Below, piece by piece: positions 34,501-48,300 of a stretch of DNA of 64,000 nt (position 1 is its first letter; every line of letters starts with the position of its first letter). Both the position numbers and the translations under genes were made by a program. The DNA comes from Rapana venosa. Taxonomy: Eukaryota; Mollusca; Gastropoda; Neogastropoda; Muricidae. The notes beneath the pieces are model-generated. The model had not been told where the DNA came from, made no database searches, and was given only the letters and a program-made list of their open reading frames with translations. The stretch lies in contig CM054138.1 of the NCBI GenBank assembly GCA_028751875.1, forward strand, positions 41,670,209 through 41,734,208. The letters are read 5' to 3'.

Positions 34501-37500
34501 ATGTTTGAAGGAAGTATATTGTTTATCAGTAGTCTGTCAACCAACCAAGCAGCCAGCCAGCCGACTAAACCAATCAGTCAGTCTGTCACTCACTTGCTTA
34601 CTCGGAGGACAGGATAGCTTGGTTGGTTAGAACGTTGTGCATTGCGCTTGTGAACTGCTGACCTTGGTTTGAATCCGATTCAAGGGGATATTTTCCCCTG
34701 GAGTTAACATCAGTGCCAACTCCACTTTCCCCACAAGTCCTTCGGATGAGACTATAAACCGAGGTCCCCTGTGCAAATGCATGCAGAACATCTTGCGCAC
34801 ACGTTTAAACCTGTTTAACTTTTTGAAAGAGTAGGCCATTGTGTGCCAGTGGGAACGGATGACAAAATTTAGAAAACTGCATTCATACAAGGACGAGATG
34901 TAAAAAAAGCACAAGAGTGCCTATTCCATTATCCTTGAAATAAAAGAATAAAATAAAGTAAAAATAAACTGTCTCACTCACAGAGTGAGTCAGTTCATTT
35001 TTATAATATATATTTTGATTTTTGCGATATATAATATAAATAGCATTCTTAAAACGTATTAACTGCATTACAACTCATTTGTATTGATTATCACTTTCAG
35101 TCACAGCAGCTTTCTCTGCGTGAAATTAGGGATGCTCTCCTTTGGGATCGCCATGTTGCCACAAGAGCAGAGTATTCCTTTTTTTTCTAATCTGTTTTCC
35201 TGTATGCATAAATATGTATTTGTCTCCCATTGTGGATGTTTTTTCTTCTTCACAACTTTGCTGGACAACCTCCTTATTGTTGTGAGTTCTTTTATGCATG
35301 CTGAATGCATGTTGCACATGGGACTTTGGTTTATTGTCTCATCTAGAAGACCAGTACCTAGACTGCCAGTCAAGGTCTAGCGGATGGGGAACATTTTTCA
35401 AGCTTAAATGTAGATTGAACCCACACTTCTGGCTTTCTAGACAGACCTGTGCATTGCCTCAAAACCACTGAACTACCCGTGTTGTTGTGTCTTATTTGTG
35501 TTGTATCCCTGTTGTTGTTCTGGGAGAATTCTGCCTCTGGAGAGTTTCTCACTGAAGAAATGGAAAAAAAATAGTTGATGTGACTTGACAGTGAGAAGAA
35601 GTGTGTTCAGTTGGCGGACAGGTTTATGAGAGCTGTGAATGTCTTTGTTCATGGGATACAGGTGGTGTGGTGTACATGAACAGTGGCTCAGGACACACCC
35701 TGACTCTGGCCCAGTGGAATGAGAAAGAGCGTGCCTGCACAAGCACCAGTAGCAGCAACCAAGGTTAGATGACAGGGTGCATTGTGCATTGTGAAGTATG
35801 CCACCTTTTCCCATTAAAAATGTTAGAACAAGATAATTTCTTATGGTCAGATCTGTTGTAACACATCTTTCTTCCCCTCCCACCCCCTTTATTTTTTTAA
35901 CTTACAGCTTTAAATCTATGTACAAAAGAAAACTATAAAATGATTTTTACAAAAAATCAGTAGTTGTATAGAAAATCCATGCTGCTAGCTAATTGGTTGT
36001 TACTGCTCTTAATGTCAGTTTGTATGCAAATTTTGTAATGCTTGCTTTCTTTCTGAATAGATGTATTATATTTATTTCAGCCAATGGAAAGAGCCTAAAT
36101 AAAAACCCTCTGTTTGTGTGGTTAAAGACTTTTAAGAAAAAGAAAACATCAAAATTTAAAGTTCTGTATTTCAAGCTCACCTATTCAGTTTATTATAACA
36201 ATAGTGTTTCAAGCTTACCAGTGTGTTTTGTACAGTAGTCTTTAGTAGATGACTCTTTACAGCTTGCCGGCTTACTGTCTGTAGAATGACCTTGGACCGT
36301 GATGCGTAAAGGTAAAGGTGTCCCATAAGTTGGCATAACATACGTGGGCGTAGGGGAGGGAGGCATCAGAGACCTCAACTTCTCAAGGGGCCAGCATATT
36401 GAGGGTGGCACCCTTCTCCTCTCCTTTGCTGCTTTACCTTCCCTGACCCTAAAGAGGCAGGTACCCATTTACAGCTGGGTGAACTGGGGGACTGTACTGA
36501 ATCCAAGGCCCGCAAACAGTCACCCATCCAAGCGGTAACCACGCTCAATGTTGCTTAACCTTAGCTGGGGGAAAGCAAGTGCTCTGAGCACTGAGCAGTG
36601 ATGTGTGTAAGATATGTATTGCTTTGTGGAAGCAGAACTAATGTTAAGTAATTGAAAAACAAAGTGTCCAGAAGGATCCTATAGAAGCTGCTCTCTCTGT
36701 CACATGACCCAGTTTTGGGCTGTGGCCAAAAGCTTTGTCAGTTATTAATGTAAGCAAAGTGCCAAGATCTACATCCTGTTAAAAGGTGGTTATGCTTTGA
36801 CAAGTATCCAAGGTCTACATCCTATTAAAAGGTGGGTATGCTTTGAACAGTATCTTAAAATGGCTTGCTTTTATCAACAGATGTTGCAGCAGCACAACAG
36901 AAACAAGGCCAGGCAGCTGTCACAAAAACTCCCAGTTCCCAAACAACAGAGGTCGAAGAGTTGTCTCCCCTCAGTCACGGCACCCTGGAGGCGTTGCTCA
37001 GCAGTCACTTTGAGGAAGAGCAAACGGAGGCGCAGTCCAAGTGGAGGGAGGGGAGCAAGGTGTCGGCTGAAGCAGATGTCCGGGGAGGAACGGTCAAAGA
37101 CATTTTGGCCAGCTGGGAGAATCCAGTGTTTAAGAAACCAGAACAGGTTCGCTTTCAATTTTATTTCATTTTTTGGTTGCCTTCTTCCTGTTTCCTTTTG
37201 TCCCCTTCCCCTTGGCTCCCTCTCCACTTTCCCTCAAGATTCGTGTAAATCACTTCAGATCGTGAGTGACATACAAGCCTCAGTTGTTAGAGTGGAAAAT
37301 GCATGATCTGAAAAGAATAGATTTGAACCAGAATCACAGCTGAGCTGTCCATTTGAATCCCTTGCCCCTTTCCTCCACTCCTTTCCTCCCCCTCCCCTCC
37401 TCCCACATCACATAGGTTCATACTTCACTCCCTTGCTAAAGGTCTATTAGGGAAAAGTGAAAACTGAAGTCTTGTGCTTGAATGCACTTGTGTGTCTGGC

Positions 37501-39223
37501 ACGCAGTTTAGTGTGTGGAAGAGAAGGCCAGTGATGGCCAGTGGTATGGCTGATGCCTATCCTGCAGCTCAGGCTGTACCTAGTGCACTGGGTTTATAAG
37601 TGCTGCAGTTGGTGAGGCATCTGTCTGGGGGCTGAGGTGGTGTAGCTGATGTATAGGCTGTTCCATGCACTGTGACACTTCTTGGCAAGACCAGACGCTG
37701 AAGCCAACAACTGTAAATTGAAAGAAAGGACTTTGTGGATAGACAAAATACAGTAAATGATTTTTCTCTTTCTTTTTCAAAAATGATCTCCTTTTCTTAT
37801 GTTTCGTTTGGCTGCATCATCAACAACCAGTTGATGTCCCTATTTGTTAATCATTCAGTCTCTACCTTATGCTGTCTTTTTTTTCTTGTGGGTACCCTTA
37901 AATAGCTGTAGAGAGAAATAGAGGTAAAGTTACCATGTTGTTGGGAGGGTTTATCAACAAGGAACCACATAGTAACGCATCAAATTTTGTTCATTCCCTT
38001 GCCCCTTTCCCTCCTCCCCCCCCTTTTTCAGCCTGAATTCCAGTCTCTCCCAAGTCTACAATTATGGCTATGGATGTCGAGATTTGTATGCTCTTATGAA
38101 TCATACAATCACCTATTTATTCATTTAAATAAAGAATCTTGTTTTTTGTTTTTAAACAGTTAAGAAGTTAAAGAACAACTTGTGAAGGTAAATTTTTTTT
38201 ATTTTGAAGGATGAAAAAAATGGTTACTTTTATTACTGTCATAAGTTAAAATCATTTTTGTTAAACACAAGCATGTCCACAGATGTGCAAATACAAATGT
38301 TCAGCTTTGCAAGTATAACAAGAAAATGATACAACTAGCAAATTGAAGTTTACTGGATAGGTGCATTACTGGCAAGTGATTTAAAAACATGCATGCATGC
38401 ACGCACAAGCACATCCACACACATATACTTGTTCACAAAAGCATAACGGTGAAGAGATGTTGAAATGGTTGCCTGTGATTGGTGTAGCGCTGGCCATGAC
38501 TGACTGTCACAGGCTCCTGTTTCAGGTTCTGCAGACGTCATCACGAAGCCAGGCAGGCCGAGTGGCTCGCTGTTTCTTCCCCCCACTGCCTTCACCAAGT
38601 CCATGCTCTCTGGTGTCAAGGTACAGTGCATGCAAGTTAAATTCAGGTTGGGAATAAGGAAACATATGCGTCAGTAGGCTTTGTTGTGTTTGACTTGAAT
38701 GAATACTGGATTTAAATACTTAGCATCTTAGATTTCAATACTCTTGCATCTTTGACCAATTCTTTTGATTTGTTAATTTTGTTGCACTGAGAGTGTGCTT
38801 TCTTCATTTTGTACATTTTTCATAGACGTGTATCTGGTGTGAATGTAAATTTTTCTTGTTTATGTTGTGCATCTTTGTTACAGAGATCTGCTTACCATAT
38901 TATGTTTAGCTATTGTTTGTCTGAATTAACTTTGTTCATTTTGGGTATTGATTCATTGGCAGGTGATAGAATTGCATATGTAAATTCTGAAAATGGAACA
39001 TGTGGCTGAATACTTTTAATGACTTTGAAATCTTGAAGAGCAGGAAGCGTTCCAGATAGCAAAGTCATAATCCTGTTACTGGTATTAGGGACTTTTATCA
39101 GGAATATGATAACTTATGTGGGCTGTTCTTGTCACAAATAGGGATCATGATAGGCATGTAACATGTTTTGTATCGTTGTCATGTTTCTCCACGAACAAAG
39201 TAGAATTAATTGTAGAGATATAA

Positions 39224-39257
<34 letters not shown>

Positions 39258-39601
39258 ATGTGAAAACTTCACTGCTGGGTATTTTCTGGCTGATTACAGC
39301 CTGGTTAGTCAGCTCTCTTTCCTGTGAGTGTTTGCCTCAACTTTTTTTTCCACTTGCCTATAGATGTAGAATGGCAGATGCAGTGATGAAGTGTGATGTG
39401 CTTTCAGGTCATCGGGCAGCTGGAACAGTTGTGGCCTGTCATTCGGAAGACAAACTCTCATCCACAGTTTGCGACTGCAGGTAAGGACTGACTTGCACTC
39501 TGTTATTGACCATGTCTGACCAGAGAGAGAGAGAGAGAGAAGCACACGAGACGAGAGAGTAGAGGACATGAATGACTGATAGTGATGATCAGAGTAATGA
39601 G

Positions 39602-39637
<36 letters not shown>

Positions 39638-42600
39638 CCAGAGCACAGAAATGAGAGAGAGAGGTTATGCCAGAGCCCTAGAAAATGTGCACTAATGGAC
39701 AAGTATGTTTTCTGACATGAGTGTGTTTTATGAACCCGACAAAAGGCTGTAGATATGAACAAAGGTAGCAGACAAACAGCTGACAGATTTGTAGTTACAT
39801 TACAGTAATAATATGTTTTCCATGACTGATTCATATAACCGACAGACTTGTAATTACATTACAGTAGTAACATGATGTCCATGACTGATTCAAATAGCCA
39901 ACAGACTTGTAATTACATTACAGTAGTAACATGATGTCCATGACTGATTCAAATAGCCAACAGACTGGTAGTTACATTACAGTAGTAACAAGTTATAATA
40001 ATAATAATAATAATGTATGGAATTTATATAGCGCTGAATCTTGTAAAGCAACAATCAAAGCGCTAGATTTATCATACCACTAGTCACGGCAGATTTCTTC
40101 GTAAATTCGGGCTGCTCTCCCGGAGACGAGAACGTGCATTAGCGCTGCGCCACCTTGACCCTTTTTTTTTTTTTTTTTTCCTGCAGCTGTATTTGTTTCC
40201 CTATCCATGACTGATTCAAATAGCTGACACAGACTGGTAGTTACATTACAGTATATTATCCATGACTGATTCAATAGCCGACAGACTTGCAGTTACATTA
40301 CAGTGCTGTAACCTGTTATCCATGACTGATTGAAATTGTCAACAGACTGGTAGTTGCATTACAGTATGTTGTCTATGACTGATTCAAATAGCCAACAGAC
40401 TGTAAGTTACATTACAGTGCAGTAACCTGATGTCCATGACTGTCTCATATAGAGAACAGCTTGTGACTTTACATATATTACATGCGATTAAATATGCCAT
40501 GAACTGATTCAGTGACCATGAAGAACTGTGTGTTAATTGACCAACACGCGCTCACAGAGATACGTCTGGAGCAACTCTACAGGTAACCAGTGAAAATGTG
40601 TGTGCTCCTGTGGACTTATCTATGCGCATAATCCAGTTTGAAAGAACTTGTAGCAATGTATGTTGGCAGAGAGGAAACTAGTTTATCAGGCCTTAGCTGA
40701 TGTCTTAACTGACAACTTCCAGTCTCTTTTATTTTGTAAATTGCTGTGTGTGGATTGATTGAAGTCCTCCATTCCTTCACTTGTGAATACACCTATAGCC
40801 TGTCCTGTCCCCAGTCTGCTGTGGCCTGATGGTAAAGTATATGACGCCAAAAATAACAGTTTTATTGGAGTTCGTTTGGCTAATGTACTGGCCATGTCAG
40901 ACTCAAATCCCCACCGACCTTCCACTTATTGTGCTGGCTGTATTTTGGTGAAGATGATTGTTGGCCAAAATGCAGTGAAGACATACAGATGAGGCTTTAA
41001 GGTACTGGTGATTCATCAGGCAGGTTCCAGGCATTGTGGACTAAGTCAGGGTAGAAGATCATTCATTCCAGGAGTTTTGATTTCATTTGGCCACAGGCAG
41101 GGCTGTGTATGCTGTGTTGTGATGTGAGAAGTAAAGGACACGAAATATACAATCAGGATAAAAAGACTTTATTATGTTTATATGTATCTATAAGATGGAA
41201 GGTAAACACTTTATTATGTTTATATGTATCTATAAGATGGAAGGTAAACACTTTATTATGTTTATATGTATCTATAAGATGGAAGGTAAACACTTTATTA
41301 TGTTTATATGTATCTATAAGATGGAAGGTAAACACTTTATTATGTTTATATGTATCTATAAGATGGAAGGTAAACACTTTATTATGTTTATATGTATCTA
41401 TAAGATGGAAGGTAAACACTTTATTATGTTTATATGTATCTATAAGATGGAAGGTAGAAGGATGGCTTAGTTGTTTGCCTGCTTAACAAGTAAACTTTTG
41501 AGATTCTGGGTTCAATTCCCAGCCTTGCCCTTTCTTCCCAGTTTGACAGGAAAATCAGTCTGAATGTCAAGTCTTTTGCTGGAGACTCTAAACCAAGTCA
41601 GTCCCTTGTGCTCATGATCTTGTGCACGTCAAAAGAATCCTTGACAGTTGAAAATCGGAAAGAGCAAGGTAGTACCTTCTTATTGTCGTGGCAAAATTGG
41701 TAGGTTCAGTTCCCAACAGTGTTCCTGAAGTCAGAATGTGGCTACCTTAATGGTTGGGAGGAAAAAAAAGTTGTATACGCAAAAATCACACCATTGGTGA
41801 GCCTTGGAGCTCTAGCGGAGGAATGAAAAAAAGGTATCTATGCTTTCATGAACAGGAGAGCACAGATCTAGTCTAGAAAAGTGACATTGATGAAAAAGTG
41901 ACCCAGCAATGCTGTGTTTCAGACGTGTACGAGAAAGAGGAGGGGGCGGGTGGCAGAGAGGGGAGGAGAATCAAGCGCTGCGAGGTTCAGCCCCCCAGAC
42001 CTATGGACTTGTCGGAGGAAGATGTGCGGCTGATGCAGACGTTCAGGGATGAGTTTGATCGAGTCGGTACGTAATGTTTCTATCCAATCCTTTGACGTGT
42101 ACTTGTCTGCCTCGTTATGTTGTTAATGACAGAGGTTTTCTGTAGAATCTGATTCTCGTTTTTTCTTTTGCTTTTTTTCCCCCATCTGTTTTTTGTGTGT
42201 GTGCCTGTGTTGAAACTTGTACCCCTGTCGTTTGGTTTTTTGGGGGGTCTTTTTCTCAATTGTTATATAGTCCAGCATTTTTGTATGGGTTTAAGAGGAA
42301 AGTGGATAAGAATAGTGTGTGTGTGTGTGTGTGAGTGTGTGTGTGCGTGCGTGCGTGCATGCGTGCGAGTGTGTGTGTGTGCGAGTGTGTGTGCGTACCT
42401 GTGTGTGTGTGTGTTTGACTCCCCCTGTCTGTTCAAATAGTTGAGTGTATTTCTGTGCACCAAACATTAACTAACTCAGTCCCCTGTTAATGTTTTTATT
42501 GTAATCCTCTTTATTCCCTCCTTTTTTGTTTTTGTTTTTTTGATAATCCATCTTTTAACCCTCCCTCCCTACCTCTCTCTCTCTCTGTCCCTTTCTGTCT

Positions 42601-45121
42601 CTGTCTCTGTCAGTTTGTCTGTCTGTCTGTCTCTCTGCTTGTTTCTCACTCTCTCTCTTTTTCTCTCTGTCTCTCTAATCTAATATCACTAATTGTGAAC
42701 AGACTCAAAACATACAACAACAACATTAAGTAATCAATCAAATTAGTTCTGTATTTTGTTTGTATACTGTGAGCACCCCTTTTAGTATTGACAGATAAAA
42801 TCTGTTTTCTTTTCATGTTTTCTGCGATGTTCTTCTCACCACAGAAAGAAGGAATGAACTGAGTTTTAGTATTTATCAGCTTTTACATTTTTTTCTGCTT
42901 CCCTTTTAAAGGCTGTGATTGTGTTTTTTATTCGACATCGTCAACTTTCTCCGTATTGGTTCTCAGATTTAAAACAGAATATCCCTGAAGTTGGAATGTG
43001 GCTGCCTTCGTGGTGGGCAAAAACGGTCTGATACACAATTTCTCACCATTGGTGAACCTTGGACCCCCCACAACCCCCCCCCCCCCCATCCCCAAAACCC
43101 CAACCAACCCCCCCACCAATCCCCCACAAAAGAACAATGAATGTTAGCTATCCTGGAACAAGTGTTTTGTGGACATGTACTGAAGGGTTCCTGTGTGCTC
43201 TGTACCCAGGTGTGAAGTTTGAGGTGGACAAGCAGCAGAGGAACAGAGTGCATGCTCACACCATGCCCGCCTGCATGGCTCAGAGAGAGGCCAATGACCA
43301 GAAGCGAGGCAAAGACCCCCTCAGCTATGAATATTTACAGGTCATCTTTCTGGGGTTTTTTGTTATGTGTTTGTGTGGAAGTCGTTACCTAGGCATTATG
43401 CTTGTTCACTTTTTATAGACTTTGGGGGAAGGGAGGGGGGTGTTTTGTTTTTTGTCATTTATTGTTGGTGCCTTTGGTGCTTTTGAGTACATCTGGTCTA
43501 TGTCCAAAACCATCTGTACAGGCCAGGGGCAAAGCTCCTGAAGCATCTGCTAAAAGTTGGCACTGCCCCAAGCATCCAAACATAGAACTTGCAAAACACA
43601 GACTTGCAAAACATCTCATGAAAATAAAAGGAACAAGACTTCCCACAGTTTCAATGCGTGCATTGGACCCTCACTTCCTTTTTGCAAATGGCGGAGAACA
43701 AAATGATTTTATGAAAAAATATTGAAAGGAAAAGGGGCAGGTTTTTGAAGATGGATGTCCATCTTTGAATCTGATGATCATAATCATATCTATGGCTTCC
43801 ATTGCTGAAGATATCAAGCTGTGTGATGTGCAGCCAGGCTCAGATATTGATGGAAGCAGTGTTAATCGCAGGCATACTTGGGACTTGGGTGACTGTGGTG
43901 AGAGATGAGTAGGTACGACACACAAATTTATGGTCAAATCAAACATGGCTGATCTGAGTTAGGATTTCCACTCTGAGAAGCGGGGTAATTGTTGCTGATT
44001 TTCAATTGGGCCATGGTTCACAACATAAATTTGGTCAGTGGGTTGCTGTTTGGGTGTATGATATGGTAGCTGCTCACACCAAGATCATGAGTGTCCTCAG
44101 ATTGGCAGTCTTCAGAGTGTTTCATGCATTCAGACATTCATCCGTTAAAAGGCTCAGGAAATCAATAGTAGGTTGGAACAAAATTTTAAAATGTTTTTAA
44201 TACTTGTTTCTGCCTATTTTATTTTCTGTTTTATCAAAATTATTGCATGCATTCTAAAGTCAATCCACCACTTCATGTGAAACACAGACTAATCAATGAT
44301 TGTAGGTGTTTACACATCATTCATTCCCCTCCCCCCAAAAAACCCCAAAACAACAAAAACAAACCAAAAAACCCCAAACAAACAACAAAAAAAGAAAGGA
44401 AAAAAAAACATAAACAAAAAATCCCAAACAAACCAAACAAAACCAAATCCAAAGAAAGATCAGTAGTGGGTAGGAAATCATTCATTCCTGCATGTTTCAT
44501 TTTGTATGTCATCAGAATCCACCAGTGGATTGCAAAGTTGAATGTGACCTAACAGAGCTAATGGAAATCTGTGTTATCTGAATTTATATTGTAATTGACA
44601 ATTGTAGTTTAGTGTATGATACTTCAGGCGTATGTTTTATGTGTATATACATGAGCATGTGTACAGCCATGCATGTGTGTGTGTGTGATATCTACTGATG
44701 GTGTATTCTTTGTGTGTGCAGATAATGATAAAAGAGCACAATCAGGTATGGACTTTTATTTTTCAAGTAGAAGGGACTTGTATCTTACTATTCATAATAG
44801 TATGGAGTTGGTTTAATAGTATCACTGAAAGTTTTCAGACTCTTTGAAAATAAGTTCATATTTGTAACAAAGTTATATTTTCTGTGCATGGATGGTTTCT
44901 GTCATGTCTTAAAAGCAGCTGAGCTTCATTTAAGAGGAGTTTATATATCTGATATATTGATCTGTTCTGAAGTTTAAGGTTGTTTACACCAAAGCAGACT
45001 AAAGTCAAACAATGCAAAACTATACTTTTTAAAAAAGCCAAAAGATTACTTTTTGGAGAAAATAAGTTCTTCACACTTGTGCGTGCATGCACACTCACAC
45101 ACACACACACACACACAAACA

Positions 45122-45199
<78 letters not shown>

Positions 45200-45248
45200 A
45201 CACACACACTCACACACACACACTCACACATACACATACACACACACA

Positions 45249-45285
<37 letters not shown>

Positions 45286-45312
45286 ACACACACACACACA
45301 CTCACACACACA

Positions 45313-45372
<60 letters not shown>

Positions 45373-48300
45373 CACAGACATAGACACACTCACTCCTCTC
45401 TCTCACATGCACTCACACACGTGTGGTATGCCCTCATGTACATCTGCATGTACACACGCACCATGTACACCCTTTGACACACCATGCGCAGAGCAGTATG
45501 ATTCATTCAAGAACATTTCTGCTTATTTGACAGCTGCTGTTATCAACCACAGGAGCAAAGCATCAGTTGCCACAGCAAGTTCATCGTCTTCTGGCCACAC
45601 ATGCCTGCAAAGGTGAGTTGTGTCCACAGTGCCCCAGGGGAAAATGTCCCCCCCCAAAGGTAAAGGTGTCCCATAGCCTATGATGTGGTAGGGGTGCAAG
45701 GCATCAGAGACCTCAGCTTCTCTAGGGGCCTCTCCCCCCCCCCTCCCCCACCTCTCTCTCGCTCTCTCTCCTCTTCTCTCTCTCTCTCTTTGTCCCCTCT
45801 CTCTGTGCATCACCTTATCAGGGGGTGCATAGTGCCTGGTCTTCTCCTGTGCTTGTGATTTTACAGGTTAGCATCAGCTGACACATTCTGATCTCAGAAC
45901 AGCTCATTTCATTGCACATGTTGCATGCTGGGTATGTTCCTGTTTCCGTAACCCTCAGAATACAACATGAATTATGGGATCTTTAATGTGCATATTTGAT
46001 CTTTTGCATCATGATTTTTTTTCTGTTGTTTTCCGCTTTCATGTTGAGCTGTGTGTGCAGGTGCCATCAAGTTAGGTGACACGCTGTCCATGTGTGTGTG
46101 TGCAGGTGCCATCAAGTTAGGTGACACGCTGTCCATGTGTGTGTGCAGGTGCCATCAAGTTAGGTGACACGCTGTCCATGTGTGTGTGTGCAGGTGCCAT
46201 CAAGTTTGGTGACGCGCTGTCCATGTGTGTGCAGGTGCTATAAAGTTAGGTGACACTGTCCATGTGTGTGTGCAGGTGCTATAAAGTTAGGTGACACACT
46301 GTCCATGTGTGTGTGCAGGTGCTATAAAGTTAGGTGATACTGTCCATGTGTGTGCAGGTGCTATAAAGTTTTATGACACACTGTCCATGTGTGTGCAGGT
46401 GCTATAAAGTTAGGTGACACACTGTCCATGTGTGTGTGTCAGGTGCTATAAAGTTAGGTGACACTGTGCGTGTGTGTGTGCAGGTGCCATCAAGTTTGTT
46501 GACACACTGTCCTTGTGTGTGCAGGTGCATCAAGTTTGGTGACACACTGTGCATGTGTGTGCAGGTGCATAAGTTTGGTGACACTGTGCAGGTGCTATAA
46601 AGTTTGGTGACACCTGTGCATGTGTGTGCAGGTGCTATAAAGTTTGGTGACACTGTGGCGGGTGCTATAAAGTTTGGTGACACGTGTCATGTGTGTGCAG
46701 GTGCCATAAGTTTGGTGCACAGCTGTCCATGTGTGTGTGCAGGTGCCATAAGTTTGGTGACACTGTCCATGTGTGTGTGCAGGTGCTATAAGTTTGGTGA
46801 CCCCTGTCCATGTGTGTGCAGGTGCCATCAAGTTTGGTGACACGCTGTCCATGTGTGTGTGCAGGTGCTATAAAGTTTGGTGACACTGTCCATGTGTGTG
46901 CAGGTGCCATCAAGTTTGGTGACACTGTCCATGTGTGTGTGCAGGTGCTATAAAGTTTGGTGACACTGTCCATGTGTGTGTGTGCAGGTGCTATAAAGTT
47001 TGGTGACACTGTCCATGTGTGTGTGCAGGTGCTATAAAGTTTTATGGTGCACAATTTGGTCCATGATGTGTGTGTGCAGGTGCTATAAAGTTTTATGACA
47101 CACTGTCCATGTGTGTGTGCAGGTGCCATCAAGTTTGGTGACACTGTCCATGTGTGTGTGCAGGTGCTATAAAGTTTGGTGACACGCTGTCCATGTGTGT
47201 GTGTGCAGGTGCTATAAAGTTTGGTGACACACTGTGCAGGTGCTATAAAGTTTGGTGACACTGTCCATGTATGTGTGCAGGTGCTATAAAGTTTGGTGAC
47301 ACACTGTCCATGTGTGTGTGCAGGTGCCATCAAGTTTGGTGACACACTGTCCATGTGTGTGCAGGTGCTATAAAGTTTGGTGACACTGTCCATGTGTGTG
47401 TGCAGGTGCTATAAAGTTTGGCGACACTGTCCATGTGTGTGTGCAGGTGCCATCAAGTTTGGTGACACGCTGTCCATGTGTGTGTGCAGGTGCCATCAAG
47501 TTTGGTGACACTGTCCATGTGTGTGCAGGTGCTATAAAGTTTTATGACACACTGTCCATGTGTGTGCAGGTGCTATAAAGTTAGGTGACACACTGTCCAT
47601 GTGTGTGTGTCAGGTGCTATAAAGTTAGGTGACACTGTGCGTGTGTGTGTGCAGGTGCCATCAAGTTTGTTGACACACTGTCCATGTGTGTGCAGGTGCC
47701 ATCAAGTTTGGTGACACACTGTGCATGTGTGTGCAGGTGCTATAAAGTTTGGTGACACTGTGCAGGTGCTATAAAGTTTGGTGACACGCTGTGCATGTGT
47801 GTGCAGGTGCTATAAAGTTTGGTGACACTGTCCATGTGTGTGTGCAGGTGCCATCAAGTTTGGTGACACGCTGTCCATGTGTGTGTGCAGGTGCCATCAA
47901 GTTTGGTGACACTGTCCATGTGTGTGTGCAGGTGCTATAAAGTTTGGTGACTCTGTCCATGTGTGTGCAGGTGCCATCAAGTTTGGTGACACGCTGTCCA
48001 TGTGTGTGTGCAGGTGCTATAAAGTTTGGTGACAGTGTCCATGTGTGTGTGCAGGTGCTATAAAGTTTGGTGACACTGTCCATGTGTGTGTGCAGGTGCT
48101 ATAAAGTTTGGTGACACTGTCCATGTGTGTGTGCAGGTGCCATCAAGTTTGGTGACACTGTCCATGTGTGTGTGCAGGTGCTATAAAGTTTGGTGACACT
48201 GTCCATGTGTGTGTGCAGGTGCCATCAAGTTTGGTGACACACTGTCCATGTGTGTGTGCAGGTGCTATAAAGTTAGGTGACAGTGTCCATGTGTGTGTGT

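Noticed and set aside
39525..39590. Alternative DQHA exon (gaccag...gcacacgag) near a GA run
   Set aside because: Needs a repeat expansion and several indels; the exon at 40513-40582 gives a direct DQHA match.
41109..41486. 14-residue-repeat frames on both strands
   Set aside because: Consequence of the 42-bp unit being divisible by three; it lies inside an MLH3 intron.
45053..45616. His-Thr repeat frames in both phases of the CA run
   Set aside because: Pure translation of a dinucleotide repeat; no start context or homology. The same applies to 50343-51213, 60974-61615 and similar runs.
46665..47393. Long minus-strand frame (242 residues of KLYSTCTHTWTVSPNF repeats), also 48562-49068
   Set aside because: Antisense reading of the splice-site minisatellite; it stays open only because of unit structure.
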